Source: Odiellus spinosus
Lineage: Eukaryota > Arthropoda > Arachnida > Opiliones > Phalangiidae
Reading direction: 5' to 3'
NCBI GenBank assembly: GCA_963920705.1
Contig: OY987239.1
Span: 2,978,376 to 3,042,375, forward strand
DNA length: 64,000 nt
A model generated the notes under the pieces. The model was not told where the DNA came from, did not search any database, and saw only the letters and a program-made list of their open reading frames with translations. The position numbers and the translations under genes were made by a program. Positions 11,201 to 24,089 of the stretch are shown in pieces; position 1 is the stretch's first letter, and the number at the start of each line of letters is the position of its first letter.

Positions 11201-12772
11201 TATGAACGAACGATAAACATCCAATTAGTCGTAGGTGCGATGCGCTTGGTTTATTGCCATAAAACACTTCTAGTGGGACGTTATTTCCCAATTTGGAATG
11301 TTTTAATCTGTTCTTGAGGTAAGCTGAGGTAACTAATAATCCTGCCCATAATGGTTCTGGTATTTGCGCATCTTCCGTGAATGCCCGTACCGAGTTCATA
11401 GAGTGCGATTGGTCCACTCGGCAACGCCATTCATCTGTGGTGAGTAAGAGATTGTTCTCTGATGAGTAATTCCCTCCTTTTCACAATATAGTGTCATTTA
11501 TTTGTTGCAAAATTCCATTCCATTATCAATTCGTATGGATTAGATCTTATTTGACCATCTCTCTATTTTAGCTTTGAATCGTTGGAAATACGAGAAGACT
11601 TCACTCTTTTGTTTCATCACGTAAACTTCTAAATAACGGCTATAATCATCTATGAACATGACAAAGTAACGAGCCTTTCCTAATGATGGAATACGAGATG
11701 GACCCCAGACATCTGTGTGGATGAGGTCTAATATAGCGTTACTATGACGGTGTTCTAATTTCTTATGAGGTTGTTTTGTACTTTTTGCGATACTGCAGGA
11801 TGAACAAACTTGTAACGAGCCCTCTACTGGTTCCAGATTCTGTAACATCTTTGTGTCATCATATTTTAAATCGTTTTCATTTACGTGAGCAAGTCTTCTA
11901 TGCCATAATTGTAATTGCGCCGATGATTCATGTAAAGTAGTGCTATGTGACTCTTTCTTCTGTGATACCTCACGATCCTGGTATAATGAGGCAGTTATGG
12001 TGTAAAAATTGTCTTTTAGGTTTGCCACGAACGCTAAAGATCTTTGAGGGTCGCAAATTTTAAAAAGTGATTTGCCCATTTACCTGTATAACCGGCTCTG
12101 TCTAATAATCTTCCAGAAATTAGGTTCTTCCTCATTTTTGGTGCGTGGATTACGTTTTTTAGACGGTAAATAAATTGTTCATCCCCGCATCGAACTTGTA
12201 ATAAGACATCTCCGTAGCCTTCAGCTTTGGTACCACCTTCCCCAAAAGCTACATCTTGATTCTTCTGATATAACGTGAATGTTTGGAACCAATCTTTATT
12301 ATTGCAACAATGATGAGTTGAAGCCGAGTCAATTATCCCCTCTTCTGTTGGAAACGATGAACAGAGTGCAGCAGCAAAGAAAGCGACTCGCTCGTTTGAA
12401 TTTGTTTTTGTAGAATTTTGCGTATTTGTAGCGGAATCTGTAGATGTGTGCTTCTCCTTCCTACAATACCTCTCTAAATGTCCTCGAATACGACAAAAAT
12501 TGCATTTTCCTGAGAATCTTCCACGATAGTTAGAGTTTTTGTTTCTTATCTGCTGATTATCTGGGTTAGTGATATCTTTATTTGGTTGCGATTGTGTCTT
12601 GACATCTGATTTTCTTTCCCGTTTCATTAAGTGAGATTTCGATCATTGAATGCTTCGTAATTGTTATCGGATGATTTTTTTTCTGGACTTGTCTTCCAAA
12701 TTCAGCTACTAGCATTTGTTTTATCTTCACTGGTGTAAAATCTGTCTTCAAACTGGTATATTTGAAGAACAA
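8236..12772 (-). pseudogene. Copia (Ty1-copia) gag-pol, copy B, frameshifted and interrupted
   Basis: On the minus strand the usual Copia order is visible: gag C-terminus with CCHC knuckle (CNFCRIRGHLERYC), protease (IIDSASTHHC), pre-integrase HHCC block (HRRLAHVN ... CSSC), integrase core (HTDVWGPS, FIDDYSR), reverse transcriptase with the YVDD box (MVYVDDL), and RNase H (SDSDWSSD, ALSTMEAEYIAL). The last RNase H segment (SKHIDIRYHFLRE) is at about 8425-8236, beyond an inserted element. The frame breaks near 12050, near 11480 and at the insertion; the gag N-terminus is missing at 12772. Integrase before RT identifies Copia, not Gypsy. The element is dead. Confidence 0.93.
8455..9248 (-). mobile_element. 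Penelope-like element fragment (GIY-YIG) inserted in Copia
   Basis: The Copia RNase H frame is split by about 790 bp flanked by an 11-bp direct repeat, TATAGCTGACT (8444-8454 and 9249-9259). The insert encodes on the minus strand a GIY-YIG endonuclease end (KGVIYRVDCEC, then RYIGETKR, about 9025-8960) and, one frameshift later, HNIDWGSLKIVETEKDYWKR (about 8870-8810), the typical C-terminus of Penelope-like proteins. About 45 bp near each end are inverted copies (8460-8505 and 9155-9202, TATTTATTCACAAGGAATCA). The reverse transcriptase is absent, so this is a 5'-truncated insertion. Confidence 0.8.
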
Positions 12773-13533
12773 GTGGTTCGTACGACTTGCTAGGAGTTCA
12801 GGTGATCTTCATAATTCAAGCTAAGTCTATTTTCCTGGTAAATTTTAAATTTATTTCTAGTTTATATTTTTTTTTTCAATTTTTTTTTACTGTTGGATTA
12901 GTACTATATAAATTATAAGGAATCGATTAAAAAAACTCACTTTTTAGGTTGCATTCTCCCTTCAAACGACGGTCCTAATCTACTACTTTCAACTACTGCA
13001 CATCTATTTTAATAGATAAAGAGTAATAACCAAAACGGGCGTGCGTTCATAAGAGGCCTCTAACGGCAAACAGAGGCTAGAGTAGTATCTAAACAAAATA
13101 CACGTGGGTGGCTGCTGTGGATAATGAATAGGAGAGGAATCTACAAATTACCTTGATCAAAATTTATAATCCAAGACTTTACCTTTTAAGAAAAGAAAGA
13201 TGTTATTCTTTTTAACATAAAATAACACGCGATTTGACGCTTAATTATAACACGGTCTATGTTAACTAAGTTACGTTCTACGTGGGAATACGTTAATACT
13301 CTCTCCAAACCCAATTGTTCTTTTATTTACACCCAACGTGACACGTACGCACGTAAACAAGCTGTAGAGAACTAGAAGAATCAGAACTAAAAATATCAGA
13401 AACTCTTTCAATTTCCCCTTCAGTTCGAAAATAGCTTTTTTCAATTACATTTAGTGTAATCAACGTTCATGATGAACAGAAACTGATAATGAGAAATGAT
13501 AATTTTCATACGAACGGTAGTGAGCTTTCTGGA
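12773..13533. repeat. non-coding flank shared with Copia copy A
   Basis: Nearly the same as 5282-6083. The two Copia copies therefore share this region as part of the mobile unit or of an older duplicated block. It carries the dispersed splice-like motif (12810-12965). Confidence 0.7.
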
Positions 13534-16195
13534 TTAAGTACTTTCACGAAAAAGATCGCGCTAAAGCTATCTCCGTTTTTTGGAAGATATATAATAATAA
13601 TAAAATCTTTGAAGTAGTAGACTAAATCTACTAACTATAATTTTAAAGATATGAAATTGCTCTTTCTCTAACAAATAATTTGTGTCCCTTCACGGGTTTG
13701 ATTCGAGTTAGATAGAGTTTTTTTAAGGGTTCGAAGCAACCTCTTTTTTGTATAATTTCTGTCCTTTTTCACCAAAAATATACACCATTTCCACATTTCA
13801 CTATTTTGCTTTAGAGGTTTATTGAACCTTATTCTTACTAATGCTGAATAAAATTAAAGCGTTTAATTGAGGCTTCAATCTATTCGTAATTGAGACCCTG
13901 GTACAAATCTCGAAAGACAGAGATTAACTAACCTAACCTTACCTAAGTTGTAAAAGAGGGATGGGCTAGTTCAATTGATTAACTAACTTAAACTAATCTT
14001 ACCTAAAATACTACAAGAGGAACGGGTTAGCCCGAGTTATAGGGATTACCTAGTTGGAGGGATGGGCTATTTCCAGGGTTTAATTAACCTAATTTAACCT
14101 TAAAGATTACATGATGGAATGGGTAACCCGAGGGATTAACTAGTTGGAACGATGGGCTAATTGGAGGAATTAACTAACCTAACCTAGCCTTACCTAAAAT
14201 ATTACAAATAGCCCGAGCTAAGGATTAACAAGTTGGAGGGATTGGCTAATTAGAGGGATTAACTAACCTAACCTCACCTTAAAGATTACCAGATGGACGG
14301 GGGAGGTCGAGGGATTAACTAACCTAGCCTTACCTAAAATATTACAAGAGGGACGGGCTATACCAAGCTAGAGATTAAATTTATAATATTGAATCGCATC
14401 GACAAAAAATGAGCATGGAAAGCGAAACAATTCTTTACAGCAAGAGAACATAATTCTGGAGACCAGAAGTATGTGGCCGTTTATTTAACTCGCCGAGATC
14501 AATTTCCGTTTCGTATGCCCTATTTAACATTCTAAATCTTTATTTTTTATTATACTTAAGTTAGATATTCTTTAGATACAGACTTCAATAATTGGCCAAC
14601 TATAATGGCATCGTTATTACGTAGTAGTAATGACGAAGTTATTGGATCTAAAGCACATCCTAGTCGCAAAACTCAAGTATTTTAAAAAATAAAGTTGAGA
14701 TTGAGAACGTTAAACTATAAATTTCATGTGTAATCGAGCCCTTGGCAGGATATGAAGTCCAACTCAAGTGATATTTAATCTCTAGAACTCTCATTGTGAA
14801 ATGTTTTTACAGTGACTTACTATATTAAATTGGCCACATTTCTAGGTAATGCGATTTACATTCAATCGCCTCGGTTTATTCGAGTACTCTACCCAAAAGA
14901 TAGTGAGAAATAGGTCTCTTATCACCGAAATATAGGTGAGAAACGATTGCCTAAACAATCGAAGACGTCACCATTGCACAAACGAGAGGGTTCGCCACAA
15001 TTTTAAACGCTAACGTAAACCATATATAGGCCGAGAAGAGATATATTATTAAAGTTAAAAAATCGAATGATAAGAAAATCATGAAAACTTTTTAATTACG
15101 GTGAATTAGGGTGAATATAATGGGATACTCAGGATATAATAAAATAGTCCAAATTTGAAGGCTAAAGAGGGCTACCCTAGTAGAAGAACCCAGTGAAAGC
15201 AATTTTCAGCTAACGATAAAAAAATGCCATTAAAAAAAGCTTACGTACTGTTTAATAAATTGAATTTTTGTTTATCAATTTAGAGCCAGTTAATAAAGCT
15301 CGGCTAGGTTTATGTTTTGACCTTTTCGTAACCCATTCAGCCACCTTTCTCTCAATAACTTCATATACCTTATCAATCTTTCATTATTGAAATCTTTGTT
15401 TAACCAAGAGAAGCCCTCGTACTCAATAAACTATACTTTCTCTCTATTAACTCGAATTCAATAGTTATTCCTTATCATTCTACTGTTTAAGAAATAAAAT
15501 TTTTGTTTACCATTATGAAGCAATTAATAAAGCTCGGCTAAGCTTAAGATTTCACCCTTTTGTAGATCATTCCGGCACCTTTCTCTCTATTAACTCGAAT
15601 TCAATGGATATTGCTTATCAATCTACTGTTTAAGAAATAAAATTTTTGTTTACCATTATGAAGCAATTAATAAAGGTCGGCTAAGCTTAAGATTTCACCC
15701 TTTTGTAGATCATTCTGGCACCTTTCTCTCTATTAACTCGAATTCAATGGATATTGCTTATCAATCTACTGTTTAAGAAATAAAATTTTTGTTTATCATT
15801 TTGAAGTAATTAATAAAGCTCAGCTTAGCTTATGTTTTCACCCTTTTGTAACACATTCAGGCACCTTACTTTCTATTAACAATATATACTTTTTCAATAT
15901 TTCATTATTGAAAGCGGTGTTTAACTAGAGATACTTTTGTACCCGAACGATGCCTTATCAAATTTTTTCAAAAGTACCTTTGTCTGTATTAATTCGAATT
16001 CAGTGCACGGTGGGAAGAGAAAAACGACGACGACGATTTCAGTTATCAAGCGCCGCAGGTCCATTGGAAAGTACATTACAGTTTCTGATGATATTCGAGT
16101 TTAGATAAAGGAATAAACATTATTGTGCTTATCCCCAATAATAGCTCTTTCTACATGGAGGAAATAAAATGCGTTCTTTAATCGTGATTTTCTTA
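13534..16195. repeat. intergenic region with several repeat families
   Basis: No gene is supported. 13900-14360 is built from imperfect TAACTAACCTAACCTTACC-rich units. 14800-15060 is a diverged copy of a ~310-bp dispersed repeat (also at 25185, 29825 and 48063). 15440-15880 holds about three tandem copies of a 142-bp unit beginning ATTAACTCGAATTCAATG. Confidence 0.65.
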
Positions 16196-18420
16196 AACAC
16201 AACAAGTTGAGAAACCAAAATATAACTTCCCCGACCCCGACGTTAGGGTAATCTAACCTAACCTTACCTAAAATAAAAGTTGAAAAGAAGTGTAGATTAT
16301 TGGAAGAGTAGAAGAAACAGCGTGCATTTCAATCACACTTCTTTATTTCCCATCTAGGTTACGGAGTATAAGTATTTTACCTTAACCTCAAGGATTCATA
16401 GAATGCAAAAGAGTGTCCTGCGTTACCCATAATTATATGCGGCAGGTTGTAGACTTCTTAATATACACACCAAATGAAATGTCCTGCGTTACCCATAATT
16501 ATATGCGGCAGGGCGTAGATTTCTTAATAGACGCACCAAATGAAATGTTTATTTTATAAGTAAATATGTAAAATACAAGTTCTTGTAATATAAATTAACA
16601 CTTGAGTATAGGCTGTACTGTGTGATTATCTTCGCTAATCCACTGATTTGATAAAGACGAAGAATTTAGTCTGGGATGGCAAGAAAGACAAGGAATGAAC
16701 ACGACGAAGATGTAGTAGCAAGTTCCTTTTGGACAAACCAAGAAATATTGTAGACTGAATGTTCCATTTACAACCCATTGTCGGTAGATGATTGGTAATT
16801 ACTTCCGGTACAATCTTCGTCTGAAATTCTTGTTTTAACGTGCTAATAGAGGACCATTACTGATATTTTCATCATAAAAGTGATCCCAGTCATTGGAAGA
16901 ATCCAAGGATGGAGATGGTCGAGAGGTTATTTTCCAAACCGGCTGACAAGACGTTAGCTTCCACTCCTATTATAAAAAAATATCTTAAAAGACTGAAAGT
17001 AGACTAATTTCCATACCGTTAGTACTTATATTTGATAGCTGCTTTTATGTTTACAATTACGACGCCGTATGTATAACTGCAGAGCTTTTACTGACTGTAG
17101 GTATCTCATATGTCGAATTCGAAAACACTAACTGCTTGCACGTTTCAATTCTTCGTAGCCGGCCCGTCTCTTTCTGGTGATAAATGAAAGCCGTGTCGCT
17201 GCTCTGTTGACTTCAAATGGTGATAGCATTCTGCGCTGGTTGATTATCTCCCTTAAGTCATTATAGCTCTCTTTCGTCTGGTCTGGTCTGGTCTGGTCTG
17301 GTCTGGTCTGGTCTGGTCTGGTCTGGTCTGGTCTGGTCTGGTCTGGTCTGGTCTGGTCTGGTCTGGTCTGGTCTGGTCTGGTCTGGTCTGGTCTGGTCTG
17401 GTCTGGTCTGGTCTGGTCTACTGGTCTCGAAGTTCACAGTACACGGCTTATTTCGATTATGACAATTATCGGAAATGTTTCTTGGTTTTATAGTGGAGAA
17501 AACTGAAGTCTATTTTTTTTCCAACATCAGATGTAATTTTTTCTTCAAAATTGTTGTTTTTTAAACACGGGAAATCTACTGTACTTTGTTCAAGGAGAGT
17601 TTTCACCACTATCATTTTTCTTAAGAGGTTTAACATTTTGTATCAATCCGCCTCAGCTTTAAATCTTATATCATTTCTATCTTGGATGCCCGTGTAAACG
17701 TACCTTTATTTAGATTCTTCAATCCACCCCAAGTTTGCAGCAAGCCTTAGCCTATACTGCCCGTTATACCTTTGCTTTTTGTACTAAATTATATATGGAA
17801 AACAGCTTAGCGCGTGTTGCCAACTCAAGCTGGTATTAAACGGTCAAATTTCACTAATTTTTTGGACAATTTCTTAAATATCTTCTAAACTATCTCGAAT
17901 TTTTAATTGATTTTTCAGCTTCGTTATTATTAATAAGATTCAGTTTAACAATATTATGATATTAAATTAAAATTTAAATGCATTATACGCTTCAATTCAC
18001 TAAAAGATATCGCGGCATAAGGCCAAATTAGTTTGGGCATGGAAAAGGGGTATATATAGCTTTCGCGAACCTTTATTCATCGAGCGAGTAACCGAGAAGA
18101 GTTGGGGAAAACCCCCCCTTCTCGACGTCTAGACGTTTATCGTAACCCTAGGCATTCGGTAACTGCACCACAAAGACCCGTAGAGGGAGGAGATAGTGGA
18201 GTGGAAGGTTGATGTGAACTATATTAGTGAGGGACGCCTCGCTAATATGGCCCGCTGAGATCGGACACTTGAGATTGGACCTTGGTGTAGGGATGGTCGG
18301 AGGTGATTGTAACAATGGGAGACAGAGAGCCGACTGATTCGAGACACTAGTAGCCGCAACCGCCTCTCCTAGTTCAGAGGGAAGACAATAGCCGCGTTCA
18401 TACTAGGCCTTGGAATCGAT
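16196..18420 (+). repeat. long dispersed repeat, copy 1
   Basis: Composite unit starting AACAAGTTGAGAAACCAAAATAT and ending in a family with a TATTAG-GAGG...CCTC-CTAATAT hairpin near 18219-18250. Related copies begin at 24090 and 50346. No intact coding frame was seen; it is most likely a non-autonomous element or a chain of them. Confidence 0.7.
17270..17418 (+). repeat. (TCTGG)n microsatellite
   Basis: About 29 uninterrupted copies of the pentamer TCTGG. At the same place the sister repeat copies carry only one or two (near 24735) or none (near 51360), so the array is a local expansion. Confidence 0.98.
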
Positions 18421-18769
18421 TTAAATAGTTTCAAAACGCTTCTTTAGAGTCGTGTGAGCGGGAAACCATCTTTTCGGGAATCGATGTGATTCGATTTCTC
18501 GAAACTGCTTCGGGAACCAGTTTCCTAGTTATTCGGAAGTTTCAACAACCGATAGATGAAGCTACGATAAATAGATTTATTTGGTGGAGGCTGCTTTGTA
18601 TAATTTTTTATATATTTCAGAACGACGTTGATGTAGACCTCATTCAAACACTTTTTTTAACACGTTCATTTTTCAGATATTCCGCAAACTAATTAAGTTA
18701 AATTAACACTTGCTTTGGTTCATTCTAACGTCATTTATCTCCCCAACTATCGACTTCTGGGTCTAGAGT

Positions 18770-19140
18770 AGACTCCGACCCCGCCGATTACCTTTTCAAT
18801 ATTTTTGACGCCGCCCCGATCACGGCTATAAACGCCATAGCTCATGGCTTACGCCGTCACCTGGGAAAAAACTCGGACCGCCGCCGAAAGCAGGAAAAAA
18901 AACACGGCCACGGCGGCGTCACGCCGCCCCCGTTTTTTTTTTTTTTTTGTTATTTTTCCTCGCGTCGTCGGAGTCTAGCTGCCGTATTTACTTGCGCCTC
19001 TGCCGCCGCATCAGGGCGCTCGAGTCTCTGGGCCCTATTGGAGCGGTTTTCCCCCTTTTTCCGGTGGTACCTAAATATCTCACACGGGGGGTATATGCGT
19101 AAGCGCGCCAAGTTTAGATGGTAAATGCCGTTTATATTGC
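18770..19140. other. GC-rich stretch without a gene
   Basis: Dominated by GCCGCC/ACGGC-type triplets with a 17-T run at about 18932-18948. It differs from its AT-rich surroundings. No long frame and no P450 heme motif was found. Confidence 0.5.
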
Positions 19141-19211
19141 GCCTATGGGCGAGTCTTACTTATGGTAATTATTTTTCTTATGTTTTTATACATTTTAAGA
19201 GAACTTAGAGG

Positions 19212-22200
19212 GATGATAGCTTTCCATCGTTGACATTCCATGATTGTCGCCATCGTGTAAGGTAGTTGGTACCGGTCCTCCCATCTAGGTGTTTGATCTT
19301 GACCAAAAACTTTGTTGATCTCTACAAAGGCTTTTTCCTGGATTGCAGGAAATTTAGCCATAAACATGAAGCCCCATTCCAACGAAGTTCGTGTTGTATC
19401 CGACCCACCCGCCAAAATCATTTGTACGTTGTTATTAAGAGTGTCATCTGAAAATGAGTGTTATCATAATAAGTCGTTTAAAGTAGATAAGCAACCTTCT
19501 TCTCGATTCACCACGCTCCTGTTGTCTGAATCTACGTTATCAAAAGTCTATCACTTTATTCCATAAAAGTAAACAACGCCTCGTAGCTTAATACTAACAG
19601 CAAAAGTGTAGTTTTACGTCATAACCCATCACTTAAAAATAGCCAAAAAGTTCATCACCATTTTGGACTATTCGTCGATATTTTGTGTCGGAGAGAGGAA
19701 CTGAATATAGGCTGGCCGCGCTTGCGTAAATTGTCTTCCCCCAACTCCGGAATTTCTTCGCAGATTGGTGTTTCCGGTTTCACTATTTACACGGTGACTG
19801 CAGCCGCTAGAGTGTCTCGAATCAGAATCTGAAGGTCCATTTACCAGGACCTTTAAGTTTGCTGATAGTATGAAGCTACGGGGCGTTGTATACTTTATGG
19901 AATAAAGTGATAGACTTTTGCTTATAGTTTTAATTGTTTTTATACATACCAGAATGGATAGTTTTATCTCCCATGGTTCGTTCGCGTAATAATCCATGAT
20001 CAATGAAATCCCTAGGATTTGCCGGATCGAGGCTTTTCTTATGATTTTCAATTTGTTCTCTAAAAATATAAAAAATATATAAAAACAATAAAATTTAAAC
20101 AAAAAGCTACCTTATCACTTTTGCCAGAACGCGCGAGAATCAACTGTAGGCTCTACAATAGCGAAATCACGTGACCATAGTGATGACGTAATGCACGGAA
20201 ATTAAATTTTAAAAATTACAAAAATGTCGATTATAAAATATGTATTTTTCACTGTCGCTGCAATATTTTTCTATGACAATGTATATATATTTTGATTCAT
20301 TTTTCAACGATCTTTCCGAAAATGCTACTTAATTTCTATTTAGAGTTCGTGAAAAATTCGCGGCAGCCTCACTTTAAAAGATTTACCCTTGAAAATAATA
20401 ACAATATCCATTTATCCTTGATATTACCTGATAAAATCAGGAACTAATTTAGACGCCTCCTTTAGTTCTTTTAGTTCATGCAAAATATTCCTGGTTAACC
20501 AGGTTAGTTTAGGAAAGCACATCGTCCAATTAGTGGGCAAGGCTTGTTTCAGAAGTCCATCTTGCTGCATGGATGTGGCTTTGACGAATGGATGGTCATC
20601 CGGTAGAGTGACCCCCAAAAGTACTTTCATCATAGTGTTGTTCGTAGCTTGACGTAGAAGATCTCTGATGTTCACATCCTTTCCATTTTTCACCTTGCTT
20701 ATTTGTGACAATATGCATTCCATTTCATCCTGTATAGGAATGTCTTTAATTATAGAAACAAGACTTAAATTTCTTCTTTTCGTAAGAGTTCAATTCCATT
20801 TCAAAGAGCCTTTGCTTAATAAGATGCTAGACAATATTATTCACCTTAAATTGAGAATGCAACAAGAACTTTAAACGATAAGGAATAGATAAAAAATCAC
20901 TTGTTTTTAGGTCGCATCCTCCCATTAAACCTTTCCTTAAATATTACCGTAAATATATTCTGAAGACTTAACATTCCGTCGTCAGTTCTGAATAAATTTC
21001 TAAGAAATCCGGAAAAGAATTTCCTATGTTCCTTCCATAATGAACCATTCATGCTAGAAATACCTAGAATCGATAGATTAATTTTAGAAGTCAAATTCTT
21101 TATTGCACAGAACAGTTTTTCCCAAATATACTTCCAAATTTGGAGAAATTGTAAAAAGTTCCGGGAGGTCTCGCTATCACCTCCTCTTTCCGAAACGCTT
21201 CCGTCATACTGTCAAAATCATTGAGCACTATCATGTTAAGAGATCCAACAGAAATTCTATAACAAACGGAGAATGATTAATTTTTTTAACGATTTTATTG
21301 TACGTAAAAATAATTTTGCGTATTATTAAAACATTCAAGAAGTTTCTTTGAATAAGAGCGCGTCCCATTTTATCGTTTTTTTCATCGATTCCTTATTGTT
21401 CAAATAGGCCTAATCCACTAGTGAAAAAAATATACCAACAAATATTAAACTAGAAATACATTTAAAACTTACCCGGAAAATAGGCTTAGCGGGATTCGTG
21501 GAGATCAGCTGATTTCCTCGCGTATAAGGTCTAGCGAGCAATCGAACGCGATTGTAAGTCTCGTGGAGATCTCGCGTGAACGACCAGCGTTTGTTCATTG
21601 GTCGCTAGACCTTACACGGAGGCAATTCAAGATCCCGCTAAGCCTATTTTCCGGGTAAGTTTTAATTTTATTTCAAGTTAAATATAATATTTGTTTTGTA
21701 AACTTTTTATCGGTGGATTAGATAACAAAATCACTTAAGGTTGCATTCTCCCTTTCAAAATACAACCAACACTCCTCTTGCCCTCCTATTTCCTCGGGTT
21801 CTTCTAGACTCCCACTTTAGAATAAAAGAGAATATGGTTACACCCACTATCCTGGTTATCACAAATCAAAAGGATGAACACTTCAATACACAGGGTGTTT
21901 ATATTATATATTTGTGTTGAAATACTCAAGAAAGAAGAATTTGAAAATTGTGTAGGTTTTTATCTTCAGTTTATTTTTCCTCTCCATAAGAAAAATCGCG
22001 TACAAGGTCTAAACCTCGCAAATAGAAACCTTCGAGAATTCTCCCGTGTCTAATGAAAATAACTTGTTTTCTATGGTAAGTAGAATGCTATTCAAACTGG
22101 CAACAACTTTACTCTCTTAAATCCAAGGTCGGAAATACCATTGTATGCATGGTACTCTTTCTCTTTTGACAACGAACCACCCCTCTAATTTTCATCGCCT

Positions 22201-23035
22201 TATCAGATTTATATTCAAACATTTGGTGGTAGAGCTCGGAATTCGTATACTTTTTATTTATTGGATAAAATCTACTAAATTCTGATGTATATTAACGGTT
22301 TGATTGAAAATAGACTATTATTCCAAGATAAAGTAAAAAAACGTAATCCATTTCCGTTTTTATCCAAAAATGGCAACTTATCTTAGAATATTATCCGTGT
22401 TATACGTTCGGATAAAAAAATTCAATTTATTTTCGTTAAAAGTAACGAATAAAAAGATGATTTAATATCTTAGTTTCGTCGTTTTATTTATATTCTTCGA
22501 ATTAAAAGTCAATTTGAAATATTTTTCTTATATTTTAGACTAATTATGGAAACGTGACTTTTCTTATCCATCGTTAAACGTTTGAAAACGAGTAATTTGT
22601 AGGTAGATAAAGCGGCGAAGGCTTATCTTCGAGTAAAAATTATACGTTTAACAATTATACGAATATACAAATTTCATTATCCAGTTTTAATTTATCCGAA
22701 AAATAAAATATCTGAATATATACGAATAACAGAAGATAATGGATATCCGATTCCGAGCTCTGTTCGTGCAAAAATAGATAATAAGTATCTTACGCCATAA
22801 TTGGTCCATAGGTTTTTGATAACTCGTTGAATTGTTTGTGCGGAAATTGACCTAAGAATGGTCTGTATCCAAGAATGGGTAGTCCCCATGGCCCAGGAGG
22901 AAAAGGTTTCTTCCAACATCTGTAGAACAGTTGTAAAACATAAGCGGTTAAAATTGTCAAACAAACTACTGTTAGTTCAGAACTGTAATTATTTTTAATG
23001 AATTGAAGATCGAAATCGGATTCAATTGATGCCAT
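19212..23035 (-). CDS. cytochrome P450, clan-2 type, six exons, heme exon not found
   Basis: A microsomal heme monooxygenase by family. Six exons join in phase on GT/AG borders: 23035-22794, 21256-21132, 21063-20948, 20729-20428, 20059-19950 and 19447 to about 19212. Exon 1 gives a membrane anchor (about residues 20-38) and the proline hinge PFPPGPWGLP. Exon 3 has the C-helix SLWKEHRKF. Exon 5 carries NPRDFID, typical of clan 2. Exon 6 has the I-helix oxygen-binding motif AGGSDTT and the K-helix ExxR (ECQR). The fourth exon spans the F-G region. The last donor is uncertain. The exon with the Cys heme ligand (FxxGxxxC) is not seen between 13.5 and 19.2 kb, so the gene is either 3'-truncated or continues outside. 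The family assignment within clan 2 is open. Confidence 0.85.
21385..21757. mobile_element. fold-back (MITE-like) element inside P450 intron 1
   Basis: Two ~115-bp arms (21385-21500 and 21640-21757) are inverted copies of the dispersed motif, ending in GATTCCTTATTG and its counterpart. The centre holds GGTCTAGCGA and TCGCTAGACC, also inverted. The whole block could fold into one long hairpin. It carries no coding frame. Confidence 0.65.
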
Positions 23036-24089
23036 GTCTTACTAGTTAGGAAATTTTATTGAAAATGAGGTAGATATGAAAGTTTAACCGTAAAAGTTAC
23101 TTCTTAAGCAACCTTTAAATTGAAGGCAATTTTTAATTGAAGGACACTTCAAATTCCATTTAATTTTTTTTCTATGAGGTTTAACATCAAACATTGCTAC
23201 TCCAGCTTGTGTTCATCATAAGTATAGTAATAATTTTATTCTATTATCTAGGAATCTTTTCCTTACGTCATTTTGAAACGATAAGAATGAAGGTTAAGTT
23301 TTTTTTTATTATAAAGAGCTATGCATTATATTTTACCTTTTCAGTAAGATTTAAAACATTTTAAAATCAAGCGCAATTGGGTTAAAGGAAGAATGCAACC
23401 TAATTAACAATAAGTTGGATTATTTTAACTATAAATTATCGTTAAAATAAGCCTAATTTATCAGTTAAAAATTATAAACAAATGTTAAACTAGAAATAAA
23501 TTTAAAACATACCCGGAAAGTAGGCTTAGCTGGATTCATGTAGATCCTGATTTTCGTCGCTTTGAAGGGTCAGTGATAAATAGAATGTTTTTGAAGAATT
23601 CGGACTGTCCATACTCATAAACCAACTTCTAGAGGCTAGGTACAAATATAATGATGAATTATCGCAATATATGGCGCGCCTGCCCCTCACTCTATCTCTC
23701 GCTCTCGTACCTATCCACGCATTACACCCGCTGCTATGGGAAACGCGTAGAGGGGAGGAATTATCGATCGCCTAGTTTGTCTCTCTGTCATAGCGTAGCC
23801 AATCAGAATAGGATCAGAATGGGAACTACAATACTGACATATCTTAAGAGATCGGCGCGTAAAGAGTGTACTCCAATGGAGGCTGCCCCTGCAAGTTCCT
23901 TTTCAATTCCGAATTCGTCTATTGGATGTCTCACCTTAAGATCTCGCCTTAACTCATTGTTCGATGACTTTTCAATGAGACAAAATTCAGGTTCTCCATG
24001 AATCCCGCTAAGCATATTTTCCGGGTAAGTTTTAAAGGGCCTAGCCGGAGAAGATAGTGAAAATTGCCTTTGAACGAATCGAATCAAAA

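Noticed and set aside
12773..13533. Region tested as the Copia 5' LTR
   Set aside because: It does not contain TGTAAAAATATATATTATTA, the proposed LTR start seen at 8206, so it is not the matching LTR.
19668..20102. 144-aa minus-strand frame between P450 exons
   Set aside because: It reads P450 exon 5 out of frame; the correct frame there gives NPRDFID and joins its neighbours in phase.
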